In this document: positions 1 to 8,417 of the stretch, one piece after another
Layout: every line of letters begins with the position of its first letter
How positions within the stretch are numbered: the stretch's first letter is position 1
Origin: Paractinoplanes brasiliensis
Lineage (GTDB): Bacteria > Actinomycetota > Actinomycetes > Mycobacteriales > Micromonosporaceae
DNA length: 64,000 bases
Assembly (NCBI RefSeq): GCF_004362215.1
Contig: NZ_SNWR01000001.1
Coordinates: forward strand, 2,854,001 to 2,918,000
Direction: 5' to 3'
Notes under the pieces: model-generated
What the model saw: only the letters and a program-made list of their open reading frames with translations
Databases searched by the model: none
Told to the model about the DNA's origin: nothing
Position numbers and translations under genes: made by a program

Positions 1-58
1 ATCCAAGCTTCCCGACAAAACGGCCCATAGGCCAACGCAGTCGTCAGACAATGCCTGC

Positions 59-2242
59 GTGGGCGACTTTCCGAGCCATCTCGTGACCGAACCGGCCCGG
101 CGCAGATCCGGGCGATTCAAGGCGTCCGCGATCGGGGTCTTCGTGCTGGGCCTTTGCGCGCTGCTGGCCGGCGGCGCAGCGTCACCCGCGCTCGACACAC
201 CGGCCTTCCTGATCTCGGGGATGAGCGAGATCCCGTCGCCGCCACGGGGCACGTCGTGGGCGCCGGCGCCACGCGAGGCCGGCGGCCTGCGGATGGTCGC
301 CCGCTCGGTCGGGCAGGACTTCAACCTCTACACGGCCGGGGGCGACCGCACCTTTCTGCCCGGCGTCGACCTCGGCGACACCACTCCGGGTGGCCTGCCG
401 CGCGAGGGCTCGATCTCGGCCGCCCAGTACCGGGCGTGGTTCGCCGGGATGAGCTGGCTGGGGCTGCGCGTGGTGCGGATCTACCGGATCCACCCGCCCG
501 CTTTCTACGAGCAGCTGGCCGCGTGGAACGAGGCGAACCCGGACACCCCGCTGTACCTCGTGCAGGGGGTGGCACTGCCGGATCAGACGTACGTGGCCAA
601 GAAGAACCTCTTCGACCAGCGCGTCACCACCGCGTTCCGCCAGGAGCTGCAGGCGGCCGCCCGGGTGGTGGCGGGCGACTACCGCCGGACCACGGTGCCC
701 GGCCGGATCGGCGGCACGTACACCACCGACGTCACGCCGTGGCTGGCCGGCTGGATCGTGGGCGACGAGATCGACCCTGCCGCGGCGGTCGCCTCGGACA
801 AGCGCAACGCCGGTGTGCCGCGGTTCGCCGGCAAGTACTTCCGCAACACGCCCCGGTCGACACCCACCGAGCGCTGGCTCGCCGCGCGGATGAACGACCT
901 GGCCGGGTTCGTCGCCGAGCACGGGGTCAGCCAGCCGATCGCCTTCGTGAACTGGCCCACCACCGATCCGCTGCGCCACCCCGGGGAACCCCTCGAGCAG
1001 GAGGACCTGATCGGGATCGACGCCAACCACGTGCTGCCCACGGCGGAGTGGCCGGCCGGGACGTTCGCCAGCTATCACGCGTACCCGTTCTATCCGGACT
1101 TCCTGCGCCACGAGCCGGATCTGGTCGCGTACGAGTACGGCGGGCGCGCCGACCCGTACGCGGGATACGTGGCAGGCCTGCGCCGGCACCACTCGTCGAT
1201 ACCCACCCTGATCACCGAGTTCGGGGTGCCGTCGTCGATCGGCTCGGCCCACAACGCTCCCCTGGGCCGCACCCAGGGCGACCACAGCGAGCAGGACGCG
1301 ATGCGGATCAACGCCGAGTTGCTGCGCCTGATTCGCGACCAGGGCCTGAGCGCCGGGTTCGTGTTCAGCTGGGCCGACGAGTGGTGGCGTTACACGTGGA
1401 ACACGGAGGGCGTGCAGGACCCGCGGCGCCGGCAGCTCTGGCACGACCCGATGACCAACGAGCAGAACTTCGGCGTGCTCGCGATGGACGCGCAGGGGCA
1501 GCCTGACACCGCCGAGCAGCACCTGCTCAACGGCGGCGGGTGGCCGGCCACCGACGTCGACGCGTGGGTGGACGAGACGTACCTGCATCTGGAGATCGGA
1601 CTCGGGGACTCGCCGCCGGGAACCATGATGGTCAACTTCGACGTGCTGCCGGGGGTGACCGGCCCGCCGATGCCGGGCAGCTCCGACCGGCGGCCGGACG
1701 CCGTCTTCGCGCTCAACCTGGTCGGGCGCAACGGGCAGGCGTACGTGCGCAATCAGATCGACCCGATGCGGGTGGACTTCTCGGTGCCGGCCGCCGAGCG
1801 TGGGCAGTCCCCGACCGGCTGGAAGCCCTTCGAGTTGATCGTGAACCGGGCGCTCACCGTGCCGCCGAGCGGCGTCAAGCTCCCGGTCGAGCTGCAGAAC
1901 GCCGGGTGGCTGCGGCACGGGACGTGGGACACCGGCGACGCCGCCGCGGACAGCCGGGCGCTGTGGCGTCTCGACGGCGACAACCTGACCGTACGGGTGC
2001 CGTGGGCGATGCTGGGTTTTGCCGACCCGTCGGCCCACCGGGTCGCCGTGCCGAAGGACGGGAAGCTGACCATGCAGGTCAGCCCGGGTGTGACGGTGTC
2101 GCTCACCGCATCGGGAACCGACCAGGTGATCGGGCAGGTGCGGTGGTCGGACTGGTTGCGCCCGCACTACTCGGAGCGGATCAAGCAGGGGGCCGCGAGC
2201 CTGCGGGACGCCGCGCTGGCTACTGCCGCCGGCTCAGCTTGA
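59..2242 (+). CDS. Secreted glycoside-hydrolase-like TIM-barrel protein
   Basis: About 727 residues from a GTG at 59. The frame stays open to base 2, so the true start may lie outside the window. An N-terminal hydrophobic segment (about residues 24-45) looks like a signal peptide or anchor. The middle (about residues 80-480) reads as a GH5/GH2-like barrel: WIVGDEID is a possible acid/base region and LITEFGVPSS contains a typical nucleophile-type Glu, followed by FVFSWADEWWRY. The last 220 residues look like beta-sandwich. The barrel-hydrolase reading is by pattern only; substrate and family are not assigned. Its 3' end overlaps the convergent gene at 2220 by 23 bases. Confidence 0.6.
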   Translation: MGDFPSHLVTEPARRRSGRFKASAIGVFVLGLCALLAGGAASPALDTPAFLISGMSEIPSPPRGTSWAPAPREAGGLRMVARSVGQDFNLYTAGGDRTFLPGVDLGDTTPGGLPREGSISAAQYRAWFAGMSWLGLRVVRIYRIHPPAFYEQLAAWNEANPDTPLYLVQGVALPDQTYVAKKNLFDQRVTTAFRQELQAAARVVAGDYRRTTVPGRIGGTYTTDVTPWLAGWIVGDEIDPAAAVASDKRNAGVPRFAGKYFRNTPRSTPTERWLAARMNDLAGFVAEHGVSQPIAFVNWPTTDPLRHPGEPLEQEDLIGIDANHVLPTAEWPAGTFASYHAYPFYPDFLRHEPDLVAYEYGGRADPYAGYVAGLRRHHSSIPTLITEFGVPSSIGSAHNAPLGRTQGDHSEQDAMRINAELLRLIRDQGLSAGFVFSWADEWWRYTWNTEGVQDPRRRQLWHDPMTNEQNFGVLAMDAQGQPDTAEQHLLNGGGWPATDVDAWVDETYLHLEIGLGDSPPGTMMVNFDVLPGVTGPPMPGSSDRRPDAVFALNLVGRNGQAYVRNQIDPMRVDFSVPAAERGQSPTGWKPFELIVNRALTVPPSGVKLPVELQNAGWLRHGTWDTGDAAADSRALWRLDGDNLTVRVPWAMLGFADPSAHRVAVPKDGKLTMQVSPGVTVSLTASGTDQVIGQVRWSDWLRPHYSERIKQGAASLRDAALATAAGSA

Positions 2243-2522
2243 GCAGACCGGCGCCGGCGGCGATCAGCAGGACTCCGGCCACGACCAGCAGCAGCGGGTT
2301 CCGGGCGGGCCGGTACGGCCGGGGGTAGCCGGCGCCCCAGCAGTACACCTCGCCGTCCTCCGTCAGCGCGCAGGTGCTGTCCCCGTCGGCGACCAGTTGC
2401 ACCACCTTGCCGTCGAGACCGACCTCGACCAGACCGCCCCGGTCGGCGTTCGCGGGCGTCCCGGCCAGGGACAACGCCACCACGACGGCCAAGATCGCCA
2501 ATACCCGTCGCGTGATCGTCAT
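2220..2522 (-). CDS. Small secreted/membrane protein with an RCC1-like motif
   Basis: 100 residues. It has a cleavable-looking signal (residues 1-26, ending PANA), one RCC1-repeat-like stretch CALTEDGEVYCWG with two Cys that could pair, and a C-terminal membrane segment (about residues 76-94) followed by a short basic tail KLSRRQ. This suggests a cell-surface protein anchored by its C-terminus. It overlaps the tail of the convergent upstream-strand gene. The function is unknown. Confidence 0.6.
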   Translation of the reverse strand: MTITRRVLAILAVVVALSLAGTPANADRGGLVEVGLDGKVVQLVADGDSTCALTEDGEVYCWGAGYPRPYRPARNPLLLVVAGVLLIAAGAGLLKLSRRQ

Positions 2523-2592
2523 GCAAGCATTATGGGCGTTTTGTACGCTTTAGTGGGGTTTCGACACACCGGCGATCAGCCTCGCGCGGCCC

Positions 2593-2610
2593 TCACAGGT
2601 GGTACACAGG
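2593..2610 (+). promoter_or_regulatory. PhoP-type direct-repeat operator, copy A
   Basis: TCACAG-N6-CACAGG, with CACAG at 2594 and 2605 (11-bp period), lies just upstream of the response regulator at 2633. Identical architecture occurs at 6165-6182 and 8357-8374. OmpR/PhoP-family regulators bind direct repeats with this period. Here a possible -10 (CATAGC, 2627-2632) is 17 bases from the repeat, one helical turn further than at the other two sites. Autoregulation is inferred. Confidence 0.65.
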
Positions 2611-2632
2611 AACGCGAAAGGAAGCGCATAGC

Positions 2633-3391
2633 GTGGCCCGCGACAGTAGGGGCATGACGATGGCGAACTCAGACTCGAGCACCGATCTCCGCCGGTCCGA
2701 CGGGAGCCCCGTACGGGTCCTCGTGGTCGACGACGAGCCGACGCTGGCCGAGTTGCTGAGCATGGCGCTGCGCTACGAGGGCTGGGAGGTTCGCAGCGCG
2801 GGCGACGGGCAGACCGCCGTACGGACCGCTCGTGAGTTCCGCCCCGACGCCGTCGTCCTCGACATGATGCTTCCCGACATCGACGGGCTCGAGGTGCTGC
2901 GCCGGTTGCGCGGCGAGTCGCCCGAGGTGCCGGTGCTGTTCCTGACGGCCAAGGACTCGGTGGAGGACCGGATCACCGGCCTCACCGCGGGCGGCGACGA
3001 CTACGTGACCAAGCCGTTCAGCCTGGAAGAGGTGGTGGCCCGGCTCCGCGGCCTGATGCGCCGGATGGGCCGCTCCCACCTGCGGGCAGAGTCGCAGCTG
3101 ATCGTCGGCGACCTCACGCTCGACGAGGACAGCCACGAGGTGCGCCGCGGCGGCGATCTGGTCACGCTGACCGCCACCGAGTTCGAACTGCTGCGTTACC
3201 TCATGCGCAACCCCCGCCGGGTGCTGAGCAAGAGCCAGATCCTCGACCGGGTGTGGAACTACGACTTCGGCGGGCAGGCCAACGTGGTCGAGCTCTACAT
3301 CTCGTACCTGCGCAAGAAGATCGACGCGGGCCGCACCCCGATGATCCACACGATGCGCGGGGCGGGTTATGTCCTCAAACCGGCCGACTGA
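2633..3391 (+). CDS. PhoP/TcrA-like OmpR-family response regulator
   Basis: 252 residues. The receiver domain (about residues 28-140) has the acidic pair DDE, the phospho-acceptor Asp in VVLDMMLPD, Thr in LFLTAKDS and Lys in YVTKPFSLEEVVARLR. The winged-helix domain (about 155-252) has VLSKSQILDRVWNYDFGG and SYLRKKID and ends HTMRGAGYVL, very like Mycobacterium PhoP. GTG 2633 has an AAAGGAAG ribosome site 8 bases upstream; ATG 2654 is an alternative. It forms an operon with the sensor kinase at 3393. It probably controls the glycosyltransferases at 6260 and 8418 through shared TCACAG direct repeats. Confidence 0.9.
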   Translation: MARDSRGMTMANSDSSTDLRRSDGSPVRVLVVDDEPTLAELLSMALRYEGWEVRSAGDGQTAVRTAREFRPDAVVLDMMLPDIDGLEVLRRLRGESPEVPVLFLTAKDSVEDRITGLTAGGDDYVTKPFSLEEVVARLRGLMRRMGRSHLRAESQLIVGDLTLDEDSHEVRRGGDLVTLTATEFELLRYLMRNPRRVLSKSQILDRVWNYDFGGQANVVELYISYLRKKIDAGRTPMIHTMRGAGYVLKPAD

Positions 3392-3392
3392 G

Positions 3393-4919
3393 ATGACCTG
3401 GACGCACCCGTCGCGTTGGCGCAGCCCCGCCGGGTGGCCCCTGCGTACGCGGATCGTGGCCATCATCATGGTGCTGCTCACGGTGCTGGGCCTGGTCGTC
3501 GGCGGCACCGCGTACGTTTTCCTCCGCGACACCCTCTACACCCAGGTCGACGCGAAGCTCGACACGGCCGGGCGGCCCGGTCCCGGCGGCGGCAAGTTCA
3601 CGTTCCCGTTCGACGACACCCACCCGTTCCGCGGCGCCGAGATCGGGTCGATCACTATCACCTACACCGGTGTGAGCGACGTCGAGGGCGGGCTGGTCGA
3701 GGGCTTCACCAACACCGACGGCTTTCCCGACACCCGCTACAAGCCGCTCGGCGACGTCGCCACCGCGCAACTGCTGGCGGTTCCGGTCAACGGCGAGAAG
3801 TCGACGGTCGGGCTGGACGGCTACGGGTCGTACCGGGTGGTCTCCGAGACGACCAACGAGGGCACGATCCGGGTCACCGCGATCTCGCTCAAGAACACCA
3901 ACTTCACGCTGTTGCGGATCGCCCTGGTCACCGGCGGCGCGGTGCTGATCGCCCTGGGCATCGCCGGGTGGGCCGGCGCCCTGATCGTGCGCCGCACCCT
4001 GGCCCCGCTCGACCGGGTCGCCACCACCGCCACCCGGGTCTCCGAGCTGCGGCTCGACCGCGGCGAGGTCAGGCTGGCCCAGCGCGTGCCCGACCGCGAC
4101 ACCGACCCGCGCACCGAGGTGGGCCAGGTCGGCGCCGCCCTCAACCAGATGCTGGACCACGTCGGCAACGCGCTCGAGGCCCGGCACGCCAGCGAGATGC
4201 AGGTACGCCAGTTCGTCGCCGACGCCAGCCACGAGCTGCGCACGCCGCTGGCCGCCATCCGCGGGTACGCCGAGCTCAGCCGGCGCAGCCCGGTTCCGGT
4301 CCCGGGCGAGATCGCTCACGTGCTCAACCGCGTCGAGTCCGAGGCCAAGCGGATGACCGGCCTGGTGGAGGACCTGCTCCTGCTCGCCCGCATCGACGCC
4401 GGCCGTCCGCTCGCGCAGGACCCGGTCGACCTGACCATGCTCGTCGTCGACTCGGTCAGCGACGCCCACGCGGCCGGTCCGCGCCACCTGTGGCAGCTCG
4501 ACCTGCCCGAGGAGCCGGTGACCGTCATCGGCGACGGCGCGCGGCTGCACCAGGTGCTTGCGAACCTGCTCGCCAACGCCCGCACCCACACCCCTGAGGG
4601 CACCACCGTCACGGTCTCGGTCGCCTCGACGCCCGCCTCGGCCGTGCTGCGCGTCGCCGACAACGGACCCGGCATCCCGTACGAGCTGCAGCCGAACATC
4701 TTCGAGCGGTTCGCGCGCGGTGACAGCTCACGCTCGCGCGCCGCCGGCAGCACCGGCCTCGGCCTGTCCATCGTCGCCGCCGTCGTGCAGTCCCACGGCG
4801 GGCAGGTCTCGGTCGAGAGCAATCCCGGCCGTACGGTCTTCACGGTCGTGCTGCCACTGGGGCCGGCCTCCGTCTCACCAGCTGAGCAGTTGGCGCAAAT
4901 AGCGCCCCGCGGGAACTGA
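3393..4919 (+). CDS. Sensor histidine kinase partner of the PhoP-like regulator
   Basis: 508 residues from ATG 3393, one base after the regulator's stop; ATG 3369, overlapping the regulator, is also possible. Two membrane segments (about residues 20-45 and 175-200) flank an extracytoplasmic sensor domain. HAMP follows, then the H-box DASHELRTPLAAIRGYAEL, the N-box NLLANARTHTPEG, and the G-boxes DNGPGIP and GLGLSIV. All kinase motifs are intact. The ligand is unknown. The adjacent aromatic-pathway leader lies immediately downstream and carries its own promoter-like hexamer. Confidence 0.9.
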   Translation: MTWTHPSRWRSPAGWPLRTRIVAIIMVLLTVLGLVVGGTAYVFLRDTLYTQVDAKLDTAGRPGPGGGKFTFPFDDTHPFRGAEIGSITITYTGVSDVEGGLVEGFTNTDGFPDTRYKPLGDVATAQLLAVPVNGEKSTVGLDGYGSYRVVSETTNEGTIRVTAISLKNTNFTLLRIALVTGGAVLIALGIAGWAGALIVRRTLAPLDRVATTATRVSELRLDRGEVRLAQRVPDRDTDPRTEVGQVGAALNQMLDHVGNALEARHASEMQVRQFVADASHELRTPLAAIRGYAELSRRSPVPVPGEIAHVLNRVESEAKRMTGLVEDLLLLARIDAGRPLAQDPVDLTMLVVDSVSDAHAAGPRHLWQLDLPEEPVTVIGDGARLHQVLANLLANARTHTPEGTTVTVSVASTPASAVLRVADNGPGIPYELQPNIFERFARGDSSRSRAAGSTGLGLSIVAAVVQSHGGQVSVESNPGRTVFTVVLPLGPASVSPAEQLAQIAPRGN

Positions 4920-4924
4920 GGCGC

Positions 4925-4937
4925 TATGCTGTCCGAC
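4925..4937 (+). promoter_or_regulatory. -10 box of a leaderless attenuator transcript
   Basis: TATGCT at 4925-4930 is followed by 7 bases and then the GTG of the leader peptide at 4938, so transcription should begin at or next to the start codon. No Shine-Dalgarno sequence is present and no good -35 was seen. The same spacing is found at several other genes in this window. Confidence 0.5.
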
Positions 4938-5006
4938 GTGACTCAGGCGTTTTATTGGTTTACGAGGCCGGCTCCCGCCGGTGCCTCAGCCATGACCATC
5001 GTCTGA
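4938..5006 (+). CDS. Aromatic leader peptide (attenuation peptide)
   Basis: 22 codons, GTG 4938 to TGA 5004-5006. It begins MTQAFYWF, so codons 5-8 are Phe-Tyr-Trp-Phe, all three end products of the pathway whose first enzyme follows. TTT, TAT and TTT are rare codons in this GC-rich DNA. The peptide is followed by overlapping hairpins (4964-4987; 4967-4974 can pair with 5019-5026) and an intrinsic terminator at 5030-5057. This is the architecture of ribosome-mediated attenuation: stalling for any aromatic charged tRNA should favour read-through into DAHP synthase. The regulatory role is inferred from layout. Confidence 0.8.
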   Translation: MTQAFYWFTRPAPAGASAMTIV

Positions 5007-5029
5007 GACACCACGCCAGAGCCGGCCCG

Positions 5030-5057
5030 GGCAGCGACACGACGTCGCTGCCTTTTT
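5030..5057 (+). terminator. Intrinsic terminator (attenuator) before DAHP synthase
   Basis: A perfect 9-bp stem, GGCAGCGAC (5030-5038) with GTCGCTGCC (5044-5052), has a 5-base loop and is followed by TTTTT (5053-5057). It lies between the FYWF leader peptide and the DAHP synthase start, so it can only act as an attenuator. The flanks 5018-5026 and 5062-5070 are also complementary. The competing antiterminator pairing was not resolved by eye. Confidence 0.8.
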
Positions 5058-5103
5058 GTTTGCCGGCTCTCAGGGTGAGGCCGGCGGAGAAGTGGAGACC
5101 ACC

Positions 5104-6174
5104 GTGACTGCCCCCGAGGTTCAGCGCGTTCGTGACCAGCGCATCGAGGCCGTCGTCCCGCTGATGAGCCCCGCGCTGCTGCACCACGAGCTGCCGCTGA
5201 CGAGCGAGTTGCACGACACCGTGCTGGAGGGCCGCCGCCAGGTCGAGGACGTGCTGAACGGACGAGATCCGCGACTGCTCGTCGTCGTCGGCCCGTGTTC
5301 CGTGCACGATCCCGTCGCCGCCGGCGAGTACGCCTCACTGCTGGCCAAGGCGGCCGACCGGTTCTCCGACGACCTGCTGGTCGTCATGCGGGTCTACTTC
5401 GAGAAGCCGCGCTCCACGGTCGGCTGGAAGGGCCTGATCAACGACCCGGCGCTCGACGGCACCGGGGACGTCGGCGCCGGCCTGCGGATCGCCCGGCGGC
5501 TCCTGCTCGACATCGTCGGCCGAGGGCTGCCGACCGCCGTCGAGTTCCTCGACCCGATCACCCCGCAGTACATCGCCGACACCGTGAGCTGGGGCGCGAT
5601 CGGAGCCCGTACGGTGGAATCGCAGGTGCACCGGCAGCTCTCGTCGGGTCTGTCGATGCCGATCGGCATGAAGAACCGCCCCGACGGCAGCATCTCCACC
5701 GCCATCGACGCGATCCACGCCGCCGCCGTGCCGCACGTCTTCCCCGGCATCGACTACTCCGGCACCCCGGCGATCCTGCACACCACCGGCAACCCCGACA
5801 CCCACCTGGTTCTGCGCGGCGGCGGAGGCAAACCCAACTACAGCGCCGCCGACGTCGCCCACGCGCTGACCCTGCTCCGCGAGGCCTCCCTTCCCGAGCG
5901 CCTGGTGATCGACTGCTCGCACGGCAACAGCGGCAAGGATCACCGCCGCCAGCCCGCGGTGGCCGACGACGTGGCCCAGCAGATGGAGGCCGGGCAGCGC
6001 GGCATCAGCGGCGTCATGCTGGAGAGCTTCCTCGTGCCCGGCCGGCAGGACCTGGGCGGGGAACTCACGTACGGCCAGTCGGTGACCGACGCGTGCATGG
6101 GCTGGGACCCGACCGTCGAGGTCCTCGAGCGCCTCGCCGTGGCCTCGGCCAAGCGGCGCGCAACTCACAGTTAG
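5104..6174 (+). CDS. aroF: 3-deoxy-7-phosphoheptulonate (DAHP) synthase, class I
   Basis: 356 residues from GTG 5104, chosen because GGAG (5094-5097) is 6 bases upstream. It catalyses the first step of aromatic amino acid synthesis from phosphoenolpyruvate and erythrose 4-phosphate. Class I signatures are VVGPCSVHD, YFEKPRSTVGWKGLINDP, GNPDTHLVLRGG and IDCSHGNSGKDH, with metal-binding Cys and His visible. Many actinomycetes rely on a class II enzyme, so this AroF/G/H-type copy is notable. It is controlled by the upstream FYWF leader and attenuator. Its stop codon lies inside a PhoP-type repeat that serves the next gene. Confidence 0.93.
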   Translation: MTAPEVQRVRDQRIEAVVPLMSPALLHHELPLTSELHDTVLEGRRQVEDVLNGRDPRLLVVVGPCSVHDPVAAGEYASLLAKAADRFSDDLLVVMRVYFEKPRSTVGWKGLINDPALDGTGDVGAGLRIARRLLLDIVGRGLPTAVEFLDPITPQYIADTVSWGAIGARTVESQVHRQLSSGLSMPIGMKNRPDGSISTAIDAIHAAAVPHVFPGIDYSGTPAILHTTGNPDTHLVLRGGGGKPNYSAADVAHALTLLREASLPERLVIDCSHGNSGKDHRRQPAVADDVAQQMEAGQRGISGVMLESFLVPGRQDLGGELTYGQSVTDACMGWDPTVEVLERLAVASAKRRATHS

Positions 6175-6182
6175 CGCACAGG
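6165..6182 (+). promoter_or_regulatory. PhoP-type direct-repeat operator, copy B
   Basis: TCACAG-N6-CACAGG, with CACAG at 6166 and 6177. It overlaps the DAHP synthase stop codon (6172-6174). CATAAC (6188-6193), a possible -10, begins 5 bases after the repeat, as at the 8357 site, so the repeat would cover the -35 region. It probably drives the GT39 gene at 6260. Confidence 0.65.
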
Positions 6183-6259
6183 TTCGGCATAACGGCGGGA
6201 CAGGGCGCACGCCGAATCTAGTCGAGGTAAATATCCGCTTTTCTGTGGAGAGAGCCTCG

Positions 6260-8275
6260 ATGACCACGACGTTGCCCGTCCCGCTGCCTGACCGTCCCCG
6301 AGTGTGGGTGCGGCCCGCCCTGGCGGCGTTGCTGCTGGCCACCGGCGTTCTTTACCTCTGGGGGCTCAGCAGGAACGGCTGGGCCAATGCCTTCTACTCG
6401 GCCGCCGTGCAGGCCGGGTCGGAGAGCTGGAAGGCCTTCTTCTTCGGCTCCTCCGACGCCGCCAACTCGATCACGGTCGACAAGACACCGGCCTCGCTCT
6501 GGGTGATGGCCCTGTCGGCCCGGGTCTTCGGCGTCAACTCGTGGAGCATCCTGGTGCCGCAGGCACTGATGGGCGTCGCGAGCGTCGCCCTCCTCTTCGC
6601 CACGGTACGGCGCTGGTACGGCCCGGCCGCGGGTCTGCTCGCGGGCGCGGTGCTGGCGCTCACCCCGATCGCGGTGCTGATGTTCCGGTTCAACAACCCG
6701 GACGCGCTGCTCGTGCTGCTCATGGTGGCCGGGGCCTACGCGACCGTACGGGCCGTCGAGAACGGCTCCACCAAATGGATCGTCCTGGCCGGGGTCTTCG
6801 TCGGGTTCGGCTTCCTGGCCAAGATGCTGCAGGCGCTGCTGGTGGTGCCGGCGTTCGCCCTGGCCTACCTGATCGCGGGGCCGCCCAAGCTTGCCAAGCG
6901 CGTCGGGCAGCTGCTGCTCTCGGGGCTGGCCGTGGTCGTGTCGGCCGGCTGGTACATCGCGATCGTCGAGCTGGTGCCGGCGTCGATGCGGCCCTACATC
7001 GGCGGCTCGCAGAACAACAGCATCCTGGAGCTGACCCTCGGCTACAACGGGCTGGGCCGGCTCAACGGCAACGAGACCGGCAGCGTCGGCGGGGGCGGCG
7101 GCTTCGGCGGCGGGGGGACGTGGGGGTCGAGCGGCCTGACCCGCATGTTCGACAGCGCTCAGGGCGGGCAGATCTCCTGGCTGCTGCCGGCGGCGCTGAT
7201 CCTGCTGGTCGCGGGACTGGTGATCACCGTACGGCGGGAGCGGACCGACCGGCAGCGAGCCGGCCTGATCCTGTGGGGCGGCTGGCTGCTCATCACCGGC
7301 CTGGTCTTCAGCTTCATGCAGGGAATCTTCCATGCGTACTACACCGTGGCGCTGGCGCCGGCGGTCGGTGCGGTGGTCGCCATGGGGGTGTCGCTGCTCT
7401 GGCGGCGGGGCCTCGTGGCGTCGGTGACGCTGGCGGTGACGGTGGCGATCACCGCGTGGTGGTCGTGGCACCTGCTGGGGCTGAGCGCCGACTTCCTGCC
7501 CTGGCTGCGGTGGGTGGTGCTGATCGGCGGGCTCGTCGGGGCGGTGGCACTGCTGCTGCCGGCTCGGCTGGTCGCGGTGGCGGCAGGGGTTTCGCTCGTC
7601 GCTGTGCTGGCGGGGCCGGCCGCTTATGCGGTGCAGACCGCCTCCGAGGGGCACAGCGGGTCGATTCCTTCGGCCGGGCCTGCTGTCGCCGGCGGATTCG
7701 GGGGCGGCCCTGGTCGGGGCGGTTTCCGCGGGACGCGCGACGACGGCGGCGGGCCGGGCTTCCCCGACGGCGGGGGACAGGGTTCGCCGAACGGAGGCCA
7801 GGGCCTCCCCGGCGGCGGTCAGAGCCTCCCCGGCGGTGGTCAAGGCTTCCCCGGCGGCGGCGACGGCGGCAACGGTGGCGGCGGGATGCGTGGCGGCGGC
7901 ATGGGCGGCCTGCTCGACGCCGCAACGGTCAGCGACGAGATGAAGACCCTGCTGGAGGCGAACGCCGACCAATACACCTGGGTGGCGGCCGCGGTCGGGT
8001 CGCAGAACGCGTCCGGCTACCAGTTGGCGACCGGCGAACCGGTCATGGCAATCGGCGGTTTCAACGGAAGCGATCCCTCCCCCACGTTGGCCCAGTTCCA
8101 GCAGTACGTGGCCGAGGGCAAAATCCACTACTTCATCGGCGGCGGCGGCTTCGGCGGCCGCGGCTCGGGCGGCAGCAACGCCAGCTCGGAGATCGCCTCC
8201 TGGGTGGCCGAACACTTCACCGCCCAGACCGTCGGCAACACCACGCTCTACGACCTGACCCAACCCACCGCCTGA
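6260..8275 (+). CDS. GT39/ArnT-like membrane glycosyltransferase
   Basis: 671 residues from ATG 6260, preceded by GGAGAG. It is a polytopic membrane protein: the N-terminal half has about 9-12 helices and PMT/ArnT-type motifs such as VDKTPASLWVMALSARVFG near residue 75 and FRFNNPDALLVLL near 140. Such enzymes transfer a sugar from a polyprenyl-phosphate carrier on the outer face of the membrane. A Gly-rich, low-complexity stretch with GQGLPGGGQSLPGGG repeats (about residues 470-550) separates the membrane part from a C-terminal soluble domain. The GT2-GtrA protein at 8418 probably supplies the lipid-linked sugar. An 11-bp-period operator lies upstream. Confidence 0.85.
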   Translation: MTTTLPVPLPDRPRVWVRPALAALLLATGVLYLWGLSRNGWANAFYSAAVQAGSESWKAFFFGSSDAANSITVDKTPASLWVMALSARVFGVNSWSILVPQALMGVASVALLFATVRRWYGPAAGLLAGAVLALTPIAVLMFRFNNPDALLVLLMVAGAYATVRAVENGSTKWIVLAGVFVGFGFLAKMLQALLVVPAFALAYLIAGPPKLAKRVGQLLLSGLAVVVSAGWYIAIVELVPASMRPYIGGSQNNSILELTLGYNGLGRLNGNETGSVGGGGGFGGGGTWGSSGLTRMFDSAQGGQISWLLPAALILLVAGLVITVRRERTDRQRAGLILWGGWLLITGLVFSFMQGIFHAYYTVALAPAVGAVVAMGVSLLWRRGLVASVTLAVTVAITAWWSWHLLGLSADFLPWLRWVVLIGGLVGAVALLLPARLVAVAAGVSLVAVLAGPAAYAVQTASEGHSGSIPSAGPAVAGGFGGGPGRGGFRGTRDDGGGPGFPDGGGQGSPNGGQGLPGGGQSLPGGGQGFPGGGDGGNGGGGMRGGGMGGLLDAATVSDEMKTLLEANADQYTWVAAAVGSQNASGYQLATGEPVMAIGGFNGSDPSPTLAQFQQYVAEGKIHYFIGGGGFGGRGSGGSNASSEIASWVAEHFTAQTVGNTTLYDLTQPTA

Positions 8276-8292
8276 CCACACCAAAACCGACA

Positions 8293-8326
8293 AACGGCCG
8301 ATTTCCCGTACGGGGAACCGGCCGTT
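8293..8326 (+). terminator. Hairpin terminator after the GT39 gene
   Basis: AACGGCCG (8293-8300) is fully complementary to CGGCCGTT (8319-8326), with an internal CCCGTACGGG hairpin in the loop. TCCTTT follows. It separates the GT39 gene from the promoter of the GT2-GtrA gene. Confidence 0.6.
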
Positions 8327-8356
8327 GTCCTTTGCGGACAGTAAAGCCCGGCGGGT

Positions 8357-8374
8357 TCACAGGGTAGGCACAGG
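8357..8374 (+). promoter_or_regulatory. PhoP-type direct-repeat operator, copy C
   Basis: TCACAG-N6-CACAGG, with CACAG at 8358 and 8369. The candidate -10 CATAAA (8380-8385) begins 5 bases after the repeat. It lies upstream of the GT2-GtrA gene at 8418. Confidence 0.65.
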
Positions 8375-8417
8375 GCCGCCATAAATCGCCCTCAGGCGGC
8401 GCGATCATCGTGTCGGC

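Noticed and set aside
6218..8293. Long minus-strand open frame of 691 codons opposite the GT39 gene
   Set aside because: It is the reverse shadow of a GC-rich gene with strong membrane-protein and GT39 motifs on the plus strand. The shadow protein is Arg/Gln/His-rich low complexity without motifs.
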